6,446 bases of DNA from Lachnospiraceae bacterium (GTDB lineage Bacteria > Bacillota > Clostridia > Lachnospirales > Lachnospiraceae). A model generated the notes under the pieces. That model was not told the DNA's origin. It ran no database searches and was given only the letters and a program-made list of their open reading frames with translations. Made by a program: the position numbers and the translations under genes. The stretch lies in assembly GCA_021202715.1 (NCBI GenBank), contig JAJQCL010000104.1, forward strand, positions 1-6,446. The letters are read 5' to 3'. Below, one piece after another: positions 1-6,185 of the stretch. Each line of letters starts with the position of its first letter. Position 1 is the first letter of the stretch.

Positions 1-1
1 C

Positions 2-139
2 CATCTGAAAATCATGTCAGCCTGCAAGACGATGGACGAACGTATATTTTATATGAATATGCGTATTAAAGAGCATCTTTCAAAGCGTGAACTGGAACGG
101 CAGATTGACAGTGGCTACTATGAAAGGTATATGACATGA
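2..139 (+). pseudogene. DUF1016 (YhcG-like) protein, C-terminally truncated remnant; 5' end outside window
   Basis: An open frame enters from the left edge and gives 45 residues before a TGA at 137-139. The stretch around DERIFYMNMRIKEHLSKRELERQ (read in two parts: DERIFYMNMRIK, then EHLSKRELERQIDSGYYER) resembles the N-terminal helical domain of DUF1016/YhcG proteins, where a '(E)REFY...W(S)KRELERQI' pattern is typical. Family members are usually over 300 residues and continue into a PD-(D/E)XK nuclease-like domain. Here the frame stops just after the RQIDSG motif, and I could not find the nuclease continuation downstream in any frame. I therefore read it as a decayed or truncated accessory gene. 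The family assignment is from recalled motif similarity. Whether the upstream part is intact cannot be seen. It could instead be a short stand-alone derivative of the domain. Confidence 0.55.
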
Positions 140-222
140 GGTGTTGGGCGACTTTTCTACCACTGGTACATCAATTTAGAGAGAATCTCAAAATTATCTT
201 GACAAGTGTCCCCCGGATGGTC

Positions 223-251
223 TTGCTTTTGGAGAGGAAACAGGGTATACT
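223..251 (+). promoter_or_regulatory. Candidate sigma-A-type promoter for the asp23-fakA transcript
   Basis: A TTGCTT box at 223-228 and a TATACT box at 246-251 are separated by 17 bases. The -10 matches TATAAT at five of six positions; the -35 is weak, matching mainly TTG. Transcription would begin near 258 and leave a leader of about 140 bases before asp23. A perfect TTGACA lies at 199-204 but is 41 bases from this -10, so it cannot pair with it. No better promoter was found between the DUF1016 remnant and asp23. Confidence 0.42.
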
Positions 252-305
252 GAATGAGCTTAACTAAGTAAAAATAGAAAATGGCTTTGAAACGAATATT
301 TCCTG

Positions 306-341
306 TCGTCTGCATGTCTGACAATACGGAGCGGCAGACGA
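306..341 (+). promoter_or_regulatory. Leader hairpin upstream of asp23
   Basis: TCGTCTGC at 306-313 is perfectly complementary to GCAGACGA at 334-341, an 8-bp stem with a 20-base loop. No T-run follows, so it is not an intrinsic terminator. A minor GGGG/CCCC hairpin (345-348 with 354-357) comes next. The asp23 ribosome site at 385-390 stays outside both. Any role in message stability or regulation is inference. Confidence 0.35.
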
Positions 342-397
342 AGAGGGGATTTGCCCCGATCATCGTGTAAAACATAAAAGGAACAGGAGGAGACACT

Positions 398-754
398 ATG
401 AAGTGCAAGATCACCAACGCCATGGGTGAGATCGTCATCGATACGGACGTGATTGCCAAGTACGCGGGGACGGTCGCAGTGGAGTGCTTCGGCATCGTGG
501 GGATGGCGTCGATCAGTATGAAGGACGGCCTGGTCAAGCTGTTGAAGATGGAGAGCCTGACCAACGGGATCAATGTGACTGTGGAGGACAATCAGATACA
601 GATCGATTTTCATGTCATCGTCTCTTATGGTGTGAATATCAGCACAGTCTCGGACAACCTCATCGAGAACGTGCAGTATAAGGTACAGGAATTTACGGGG
701 ATTCCTGTCAATAAGATTAATATTTATGTGGAAGGAGTGCGGGTGATTGACTGA
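398..754 (+). CDS. Asp23/Gls24 family envelope stress response protein (YloU-like)
   Basis: This 118-residue protein is full length for the Asp23/Gls24 family (usually about 110-130 residues for the short YloU type). It shows the typical opening GEIVIDTDVIAKYAG, a VECFGIVGMAS segment, and the alternating beta-strand/helix ending FTGIPVNKINIYVEGVRV. No signal peptide or membrane segment is visible. Relatives are cytoplasmic proteins that gather near the membrane or respond to envelope stress. The start is well supported by AGGAGG at 385-390, seven bases before ATG. The gene ends 20 bases before the probable fakA start, and asp23/yloU next to fakA/yloV is a conserved Firmicutes arrangement, so the two are probably co-transcribed. 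The exact biochemical role of the YloU type is not established. I am sure of the family, less so of the function. Confidence 0.92.
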   Translation: MKCKITNAMGEIVIDTDVIAKYAGTVAVECFGIVGMASISMKDGLVKLLKMESLTNGINVTVEDNQIQIDFHVIVSYGVNISTVSDNLIENVQYKVQEFTGIPVNKINIYVEGVRVID

Positions 755-774
755 TCCCCGTGAGGTATGAGACT

Positions 775-2469
775 GTGGCGATAAAGACAATGGACGCCGA
801 GATGCTGAAGCAGGCATTTCTGGCCGGCGCAAAGAATCTCGAGAATAACAAAGAATGGATTAATGATCTGAACGTATTTCCCGTGCCGGATGGGGATACA
901 GGAACAAATATGACGCTGACGATCCTGTCGGCCGTGAAGGAAGTCACGGCGATCGAAGAGCCGACCATTGCCCGGCTGGCGAAGGCCATCTCTTCGGGCT
1001 CCCTGCGGGGCGCCCGGGGCAATTCCGGCGTCATTCTCTCCCAGCTGCTGCGCGGCTTCACGAAGGAGATTCAGGATGTGGAGGCGATCACACCTGAGGT
1101 AGCAGCCCGCGCTTTCCAGCGTGCGACGGAGACCGCATACAAGGCGGTCATGAAGCCCAAGGAGGGCACGATCCTGACCGTGGCTCGTGGCATGGCAGAC
1201 AAGATGCAGGAGATCGTGGCGGAGTCACCGGAGATCGAGCTGGATGATCTGCTGGAGCAGGTGATTGTCTGTGGAGATGAGGTGCTGGCAAATACGCCGG
1301 AGCTTCTGCCCGTACTGAAACAGGCCGGTGTCGTGGATTCCGGCGGCCAGGGGCTGATGCAGGTCGTCAAGGGATGTCTGGACGGCATGCGGGGCAAGAC
1401 GGTCGAGATCGCCGCGGAGAAGCCCGTGACGGCGCCGCGGACGGAGCGGGTCGTGGCGGATACGGAGAACCTGGGCGAGATCAAATTCGGCTACTGCACG
1501 GAGTTCATTATCAATCTGGAAAAAGAATTTGACGAGAAGACGGAGCGCGATTTCAAGGGATTTCTGGAGTCGATCGGTGACTCGATCGTGCTGGTGGCCG
1601 CCGATGAGATCGTTAAGGTGCATGTACACACCAACGATCCCGGGCAGGCGCTCTCTCGGGCGCTGACCTACGGCAGTCTGTCGCGCATGAAGATCGACAA
1701 TATGCGTGAGGAGCACGAGGAGAAGCTGATCCGCGACGCCTCCCGCATCGCGGCCGAACAGAAGGCGGCGGAGGAAGCGGCGAAGGCCGCGAAGGAAGAG
1801 CCCCGGAAACCGGTGGGCTTTGTCTCGGTGTCGATTGGCGAAGGGCTGGCGGAGATCCTGACGGGAATGAATGTGGACCGTCTGATCGAGGGGGGACAGA
1901 CCATGAACCCCAGCACGGAGGATGTGCTGGAGGCGATCGAACAGGTCAATGCGGATGTGGTCTATATCTTCCCCAATAATAAAAATATCATTCTGGCCGC
2001 GGAACAGGCGGCGAAGCTGGTGAAGGATAAACAGGTGGTGGTCATTCCCTCGAAATCCATTCCTCAGGGGATCACGGCGCTGATCAATTTCTCCCCGGTG
2101 CGCAGCACGGAGGAGAATCGGCAGCAGATGACGGAGAGTATGGAGATGGTGAAGACCGGCGAGGTGACCTACGCGGTGCGCACCACGACGATCGATGATC
2201 AGGAGATCCATGAGGGAGATATCATGGGTCTGGGCGATCATTCCGCCCTCCTCGCGGTGGGTGATACCGTCAACTCCGTGGTGGAGGACACGATCGCCGC
2301 ACTGGTGGATGAGGAGACCGAGCTGATCAGTATCTATTACGGACAGGATATCCGCGGGGAGCAGGCCGAAATCCTTGAAGAGACGATCGAGGAACGGTAT
2401 CCGGACTGTGATGTGGAGGTACACTACGGCGGACAGCCGATCTATTACTACATTGTCTCCGCAGAATGA
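775..2469 (+). CDS. fakA: Fatty acid kinase catalytic subunit FakA (YloV; DAK2/DhaL + C-terminal DAK1-like domain)
   Basis: FakA uses ATP to phosphorylate fatty acids held by a FakB (DegV-family) carrier, feeding exogenous fatty acids into phospholipid synthesis; it acts in the cytoplasm. Counting from GTG 775 (564 residues, normal length), the DhaL-type kinase domain spans about 1-200. It carries PVPDGDTGTN (aspartates 39 and 41, Mg-nucleotide binding), GARGNSG (79-85) and DSGGQGL (188-194). A middle domain has FGYCTEF (Cys241) and KVHVHTNDPG (His283, His285), matching the zinc-binding Cys/His set I recall for Staphylococcus FakA. An Ala/Glu/Lys-rich helical linker (about 310-345) leads to the C-terminal domain with FPNNKNI (399-405). 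GTG 775 is chosen because GAGG at 762-765 lies nine bases upstream and the product begins like its relatives (AIKTMDAEMLKQ). An in-frame GTG at 760 has no suitable ribosome site; ATG 790 is another option. No fakB is in the window. Confidence 0.95.
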   Translation: MAIKTMDAEMLKQAFLAGAKNLENNKEWINDLNVFPVPDGDTGTNMTLTILSAVKEVTAIEEPTIARLAKAISSGSLRGARGNSGVILSQLLRGFTKEIQDVEAITPEVAARAFQRATETAYKAVMKPKEGTILTVARGMADKMQEIVAESPEIELDDLLEQVIVCGDEVLANTPELLPVLKQAGVVDSGGQGLMQVVKGCLDGMRGKTVEIAAEKPVTAPRTERVVADTENLGEIKFGYCTEFIINLEKEFDEKTERDFKGFLESIGDSIVLVAADEIVKVHVHTNDPGQALSRALTYGSLSRMKIDNMREEHEEKLIRDASRIAAEQKAAEEAAKAAKEEPRKPVGFVSVSIGEGLAEILTGMNVDRLIEGGQTMNPSTEDVLEAIEQVNADVVYIFPNNKNIILAAEQAAKLVKDKQVVVIPSKSIPQGITALINFSPVRSTEENRQQMTESMEMVKTGEVTYAVRTTTIDDQEIHEGDIMGLGDHSALLAVGDTVNSVVEDTIAALVDEETELISIYYGQDIRGEQAEILEETIEERYPDCDVEVHYGGQPIYYYIVSAE

Positions 2470-2549
2470 CCGGATTGCACGGCCGGAATGCAGAAAATGA
2501 ATGTCGTTTCGTATCGTAAAAGTCCGTCAAAATGAAAAATCATGCGTGA

Positions 2550-2595
2550 AAGCGCCGACGCCGGGGCCATGACCCTTCGGGCGCGGCGCTTTTTT
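2550..2595 (+). terminator. Intrinsic terminator after fakA
   Basis: AAGCGCCG (2550-2557) pairs with CGGCGCTT (2584-2591). After a single bulged A (2558), CGCC (2559-2562) continues the stem with GGCG (2580-2583). A possible GGG/CCC inner pairing (2564-2566 with 2573-2575) extends it further. Six T residues follow at 2590-2595. This is a strong rho-independent terminator for the asp23-fakA transcript, 80 bases after the fakA stop. Confidence 0.88.
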
Positions 2596-2664
2596 AAGGG
2601 TTCTATGCACAGAGCGCGAAAGGTGTTTTCCGGCTAACGCCAGACACGCCCCGCGCAGTCAAGC

Positions 2665-2719
2665 AGGGGGCAAAAAAGCCGCCTCCTACTCGATTTTATG
2701 GGATATGAGACGGGAGGTG
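2665..2719 (+). promoter_or_regulatory. recG leader with two mutually exclusive hairpins around the ribosome binding site
   Basis: The recG ribosome site GGGAGGTGA (2712-2720) lies eight bases before ATG 2729. Its core GGGAGGTG (2712-2719) can pair over eight positions, including two G-U pairs, with CGCCTCCT at 2680-2687, which would hide it. The same CCTCC element can instead pair with AGGGGGC at 2665-2671 (against GCCTCCT 2681-2687, one G-U) around an A-rich nine-base loop, which would free the site. The complementarity is seen directly. Any switching function is inference, and chance pairing is quite possible in GC-rich DNA. No convincing promoter was found in 2596-2700. Confidence 0.3.
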
Positions 2720-2728
2720 AATGACCGG

Positions 2729-4783
2729 ATGCGGGAGAGTGATGATATAACGGTTTGCCGCGGCGTCGGCGAGAAGACGGCGCAGACGCTGCGGAAGATG
2801 GGGATTGAGACCGTTGGTGATCTGCTGCGGCATATTCCGGTCCGTTACGATACCTTCGGGGAGATTGTGTCCGTGGAGGAGGCGGAATCCGGACAGATCT
2901 GTGCCATTCGGGGCGAGTTCCTGTCTGCGCCTCAGAACCTGCGGACGGGCAAGTTGGTGCGCACCATCGTTTCATTCGGGGACGGTACCGGCACGGTGCG
3001 CCTGACGTGGTTCCGGATGCCGTATTTGAAAAATATGCTGCACCGCGGCGACCGGCGGATCGTCCGGGGGAAGCTCATGCGAAGCCGTTACGGCATCACA
3101 ATGGAGCAGCCAAAGCTCTTCACCGAGGAGGAGTACGCAGCCAGACAAAAGACGCTGCAGCCGGTCTATGCGATGACGGGGACGCTCTCCGCGAAAATCT
3201 TCTCCAAAATCCTGCGCGGGGCGCTGGATTCCCTGGAGCCGCGGCCGGAATTTCTGCCGGAATCTCTTCGGGTCCGGTATGATCTGGTTGAATGGAAGAC
3301 TGCCATCGAGAGGATTCATTTTCCCCGGGATGAGAAGGAGATGCTGACGGCCCGCCGGCGTCTGGTCTTTGACGAATTTCTCTTCTTCCTTCTCGGTATA
3401 CGCCGCTGGAAGGAGCAGCGGGAGGAGCGGCACAACCTCTATGATTTTTCGCGGCACAGCTGGGAGGAACAGCTGCGGGCGGGTCTTGGCTACGAGCTGA
3501 CCGGCGCGCAGAAGAGGGTCTGGCAGGAGATCCGGGAGGATCTGGAAGGGCCGACCCTGATGAATCGTCTGATTCAGGGAGACGTGGGCTCCGGCAAGAC
3601 CGTCCTGGCGCAGCTGGCGTTGACGGCGGCCGCGGAAAATGGTCTTCAGGGAGCCATCATGGCGCCCACGGAGGTTCTGGCGGCGCAGCATTATGCCTCT
3701 TTTACGGAGTTGTATGCACGGTGCGGGCTCCCTGTGCGCTGTGTGCTGCTGACCGGTTCCCTGAAAGCATCGGAACGGCGGCAGGCTTACGTGGCCATCG
3801 AAAATCATGAGGCGGACATCGTGATCGGCACGCATGCACTGATTCAGGAAAAGGTTGTTTATGACAACCTGGCTCTGGTCGTCACCGACGAGCAGCACCG
3901 GTTCGGTGTTCATCAGCGAGAAGAGCTGGCGGCCAAGGGACAGGAGCCTCATATCCTCGTGATGAGCGCGACGCCGAGCCCCCGCACACTGGCCATCATC
4001 CTCTATGGGGACCTGGATATTTCCCTCGTTGATGAGATGCCGGTCGGGCGCCGTCCGATCAAAAACTGTGTCGTCGATACGACATTTCGCCCCAAAGCTT
4101 ATGAATTCCTGCGCAAGCAGGTGGAAGCCGGGCATCAGGCCTATGTCATCTGCCCCCTGGTGGAGACCAGCGAGGAGATGGAGGCAGAGAACGTGCTGGA
4201 CTATGCGGAGAAGCTGCGGGCGTCTCTGCCGGGCCTGCAGATTGAGACGCTCCATGGGCGGATGCGTCCGCGGGAGAAAAATGCCCGCATGGAGGCATTT
4301 CAGGCGGGAGACATACAGATTCTCGTCTCCACCACGGTGGTGGAGGTGGGCGTCAATGTGCCGAACGCCACCGTGATGATGATTGAAAATGCCGAGCGCT
4401 TCGGACTGGCGCAGCTTCACCAGCTGCGGGGCCGCGTCGGGCGGGGACAGGCTCAGTCGTACTGCATCTTCATCGACGCCTCCGGGGATGCTGAACAGAA
4501 CCGCCGCCTGCAGATTCTGGGGAAGTCTAACGACGGATTTGAGATCGCTGCGGAAGACCTGAAGCTGCGGGGCCCGGGAGATCTCTTCGGCATCCGCCAG
4601 AGCGGGAATCTGGAGTTTACGATTGGGGACATTTACAATGACGCGCAGACTCTGAAAGAGGCTTCGGAGGCCTGTGACTGGATCCTGAAACAGGACCTAG
4701 ATCTGACTTCGAAGGAATTCGGGCCGCTGGCCCGCGAAATAACGCAGCGGCGCGCCCTGGAGCCGGGGCAGGTGAATCTGTAG
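2729..4783 (+). CDS. recG: ATP-dependent DNA helicase RecG
   Basis: RecG is a cytoplasmic superfamily 2 translocase that remodels stalled replication forks and Holliday junctions. From ATG 2729 the protein has 684 residues, the usual Firmicutes length. In order it shows an N-terminal helix-hairpin-helix-like CRGVGEKTAQTL segment (about 10-21), the wedge/OB domain (about 45-135), Walker A GDVGSGKT (284-291), APTEVLAAQH (motif Ia), motif II DEQH (387-390), motif III MSATPSPRTLA (about 412-422), VSTTVVEVGVNVPNA (motif V), QLRGRVGRG (565-573, motif VI) and the C-terminal GPGDLFGIRQSG signature (615-626). An upstream in-frame ATG at 2705 would add eight residues, but GGGAGGTGA at 2712-2720 lies inside that extension and fits ATG 2729. 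Motif III has Ser where Ile is common (PIPRT), a minor variation. The gene is separated from fakA by a terminator, so it needs its own promoter or read-through. Confidence 0.97.
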   Translation: MRESDDITVCRGVGEKTAQTLRKMGIETVGDLLRHIPVRYDTFGEIVSVEEAESGQICAIRGEFLSAPQNLRTGKLVRTIVSFGDGTGTVRLTWFRMPYLKNMLHRGDRRIVRGKLMRSRYGITMEQPKLFTEEEYAARQKTLQPVYAMTGTLSAKIFSKILRGALDSLEPRPEFLPESLRVRYDLVEWKTAIERIHFPRDEKEMLTARRRLVFDEFLFFLLGIRRWKEQREERHNLYDFSRHSWEEQLRAGLGYELTGAQKRVWQEIREDLEGPTLMNRLIQGDVGSGKTVLAQLALTAAAENGLQGAIMAPTEVLAAQHYASFTELYARCGLPVRCVLLTGSLKASERRQAYVAIENHEADIVIGTHALIQEKVVYDNLALVVTDEQHRFGVHQREELAAKGQEPHILVMSATPSPRTLAIILYGDLDISLVDEMPVGRRPIKNCVVDTTFRPKAYEFLRKQVEAGHQAYVICPLVETSEEMEAENVLDYAEKLRASLPGLQIETLHGRMRPREKNARMEAFQAGDIQILVSTTVVEVGVNVPNATVMMIENAERFGLAQLHQLRGRVGRGQAQSYCIFIDASGDAEQNRRLQILGKSNDGFEIAAEDLKLRGPGDLFGIRQSGNLEFTIGDIYNDAQTLKEASEACDWILKQDLDLTSKEFGPLAREITQRRALEPGQVNL

Positions 4784-4844
4784 GGACACGGCGGCCTGGA
4801 CAGCCTGCGGTGGATGCAATCCGAGTATACGGGGAGGACGTTTC

Positions 4845-5135
4845 ATGGACAACTCATATCGATTTTTTGCCAACCATGACTGCCAATATTACCCCTGCCA
4901 TGAGGGGATCGAGGAGCTGAATTGTCTGTTCTGCTACTGTCCCTTCTATCTGCGGACGCAGTGTCCCGGGGATCCGGTCTTCGTCGAGACAAAGAAGGGA
5001 ATTGTCAAAGACTGCACCGGCTGTTGCTTTCCGCACCGGGCGGAGAACTACGAAGTGATCCTGGAGTGGCTGCGGCGGCAGGTGTACCGTTCGCCGGAGG
5101 ATGTCAGCGGCAAAGACAGGGTCTTGAGTGAATAA
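4845..5135 (+). CDS. Cysteine-rich small domain protein (putative metal-binding)
   Basis: This 96-residue protein matches the pattern of the 'cysteine-rich small domain' family. It opens NHDCQYYPCHEG, then has NCLFCYCPFY and ends the domain with CTGCCFPHRAENY. Cysteines sit at 13, 18, 27, 30, 32, 40, 57, 60 and 61, with histidines at 11, 19 and 64, enough for one or two zinc or iron-sulfur sites. No signal peptide or membrane helix is seen. The biological role of the family is not established; it is described as probably metal-binding and sometimes occurs with cobalamin-related genes, none of which are here. The start is fixed by GGGGAGG at 4831-4837, seven bases before ATG. The gene begins 61 bases after recG with no terminator between, so co-transcription with recG and the following LUD gene is likely. 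The last 20 or so residues are a charged tail without cysteines. Confidence 0.85.
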   Translation: MDNSYRFFANHDCQYYPCHEGIEELNCLFCYCPFYLRTQCPGDPVFVETKKGIVKDCTGCCFPHRAENYEVILEWLRRQVYRSPEDVSGKDRVLSE

Positions 5136-5197
5136 GCGGATCCTGCAAGAGGGTCTGCAATGATCGAGTAAACCGATGACTATTTCACTGAAAATAT

Positions 5198-5203
5198 GGA
5201 GGA
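5198..5203 (+). promoter_or_regulatory. Ribosome binding site deciding the LUD-protein start
   Basis: GGAGGA lies seven bases before ATG 5211. It overlaps an upstream in-frame ATG at 5196, which has no ribosome site of its own, so translation should begin at 5211. Confidence 0.7.
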
Positions 5204-5210
5204 AATCATC

Positions 5211-5846
5211 ATGACACCGATGGAAATGAGAAATGAGGCACTGGGTGAGAAGGTGGCCCGCGCACTGGAGAAGAGAAACATGGACGCCTGGTATGTGCCG
5301 ACCCGCGGGGAAGCGCTGGAGAAGGTGCTGGAGTTACTCCCCGAGGGATGTTCTGTGAGCTGGGGCGGGTCGGCCACGCTTGATGAAGTGGGTGTGCTGG
5401 AGGCGGTCCGCTGCGGTCCTTACAGGGTCCTGGACCGGGCGGCTGCGGGAAGCCCTGAGGAATATCAGGAGATCCAGCATCAGGCGCTGTCCTGCGATTA
5501 TTTTCTGGGAAGCACCAACGCGATGACCGAGGACGGCGTTCTGGTGAACATCGATGGAAATGCCAATCGTCTGGCGGCCTACTGCTATGGCCCCGCTCAT
5601 GTGCTTCTGGTTGTGGGCATGAATAAGGTGACAAAAAACCTGGATGAAGCGATGCTGCGAGCCAGGAACCTGGCGGCTCCGGTCAACGCCCAGCGCTTTG
5701 ATTTTGATATTCCCTGCCGTAAGGTCGGGACCTGCATGAACTGCATGGTCGAGGACACGATCTGCTGCCAGTTTTTGACCACGCGCTATTCGCGGGTCAA
5801 AGGACGTTTCAAGGTGGTTCTGGTGGGAGAATCGCTGGGGTTTTGA
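5211..5846 (+). CDS. LUD domain protein (lactate utilization LutC/YkgG-like family)
   Basis: This 211-residue protein belongs to the LUD (formerly DUF162) family, which includes LutC, a component of the LutABC L-lactate oxidation complex. Visible family features are VSWGGSATLDEVGVLEAV (WGGS at 51-54), TEDGVLVNIDGNANR (106-120), VVGMNKV (134-140), NLAAPVNAQRF (153-163) and the ending VVLVGESLGF. A cysteine group near the C-terminus (Cys169, 175, 178, 185, 186) is typical of the stand-alone clostridial subgroup and could bind a metal or iron-sulfur cluster. Neither lutA nor lutB is next to it, so a lactate role cannot be assumed; the subgroup's substrate is unknown. It follows the cysteine-rich gene by 75 bases without a terminator. 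The C-terminus looks complete. No terminator follows, and the base composition changes within a few bases of the stop codon. Confidence 0.9.
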   Translation: MTPMEMRNEALGEKVARALEKRNMDAWYVPTRGEALEKVLELLPEGCSVSWGGSATLDEVGVLEAVRCGPYRVLDRAAAGSPEEYQEIQHQALSCDYFLGSTNAMTEDGVLVNIDGNANRLAAYCYGPAHVLLVVGMNKVTKNLDEAMLRARNLAAPVNAQRFDFDIPCRKVGTCMNCMVEDTICCQFLTTRYSRVKGRFKVVLVGESLGF

Positions 5847-5900
5847 TTATGTGTCGTGATTGACTTGGCCGTAACGCTTGACTGTTTTGACGCTCCATGC

Positions 5901-5907
5901 GAGGTGA
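5901..5907 (+). promoter_or_regulatory. Ribosome binding site for the small acidic protein gene
   Basis: GAGGTGA ends five bases before ATG 5913 and eight bases before the adjacent in-frame ATG 5916. It rules in a start here rather than at the in-frame GTG 5856, whose upstream bases carry no ribosome site. Confidence 0.6.
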
Positions 5908-5912
5908 TAAAA

Positions 5913-6185
5913 ATGATGTATCCATTTATGACTTTAAATGACGGAACAGAAATCGTTCATTCCGATATGCAAAAAAACGGAACCGTTAAAGTTTATATTG
6001 AAAAGCCCGATGAGGAATATTGCTTCTGGCACGCTACCTGTTGGCTCCCCAAATATGAATGGGAAGATGTATATCAATTTGAGGATAAAGAGATAAAAAA
6101 ATTTGAGGGAATTATTCGGTCTACGGCTCATTTGATCTTAGAGTTTTCGCAGGAAGGAGGCTTTGAAAATGCCTCAGGTCTTTAA
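5913..6185 (+). CDS. Small acidic hypothetical protein, partner of the downstream DUF4160 gene
   Basis: The product is about 90 residues and strongly acidic, with 17 Asp/Glu against 8 Lys/Arg. It opens MMYPFMTLNDGTEIVHSDM and has a central CFWHATCWLPKYEW segment in which Cys37, His40 and Cys43 are regularly spaced. An acidic helix-like stretch (EWEDVYQFEDKEI, 49-61) and a C-terminal SQEGGFENAS follow. It has no signal peptide or membrane helix. I recall similar unnamed proteins upstream of DUF4160 genes in gut Clostridia, but I know no characterised function. It is not an obvious DUF2442 protein, the more usual DUF4160 neighbour. The gene overlaps the DUF4160 start by 17 bases, which suggests translational coupling. 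It is clearly AT-richer than the fakA-LUD block, consistent with horizontal acquisition. A role as the antitoxin-like member of a pair is inference. Confidence 0.75.
   Translation: MMYPFMTLNDGTEIVHSDMQKNGTVKVYIEKPDEEYCFWHATCWLPKYEWEDVYQFEDKEIKKFEGIIRSTAHLILEFSQEGGFENASGL

Noticed and set aside
199..204. Perfect TTGACA hexamer as a -35 box
   Set aside because: No -10 box lies 16-18 bases downstream; the only good TATACT is 41 bases away.
154..268. Open stretches in more than one frame after the DUF1016 stop, looked at as a possible remnant of another gene
   Set aside because: The short translations contain no motif I can name and do not continue DUF1016. The candidate promoter lies inside the stretch.
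281..370. 29-codon open frame in the asp23 leader, ending 27 bases before asp23
   Set aside because: There is no Shine-Dalgarno sequence before its ATG and no recognisable peptide. Its bases are also explained by the leader hairpin. A leader peptide remains possible but is unsupported.
760..774. Upstream GTG start for FakA
   Set aside because: It lacks a ribosome site at a usable distance and adds five residues not typical of the family. GTG 775 has GAGG nine bases upstream.
1225..2424. Long antisense open frame (about 399 codons) opposite fakA
   Set aside because: It mirrors the strongly supported fakA frame in GC-rich DNA. Its translation is rich in Arg, His, Leu and Asp without any recognisable domain.
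2470..2492. Imperfect direct repeat CCGGATTGCA / CCGGAATGCA after the fakA stop
   Set aside because: Only two short copies with a mismatch, with no link to a mobile element or known site; probably chance.
2972..4420. Long antisense open frame (about 482 codons) opposite recG
   Set aside because: recG motifs are complete on the + strand. The antisense product shows no domain and is the usual codon-bias shadow.
4797..4831. TGGACA ... TATACG as a promoter before the cysteine-rich gene
   Set aside because: The spacing is 23 bases, too long for a sigma-A promoter. Read-through from recG is simpler.
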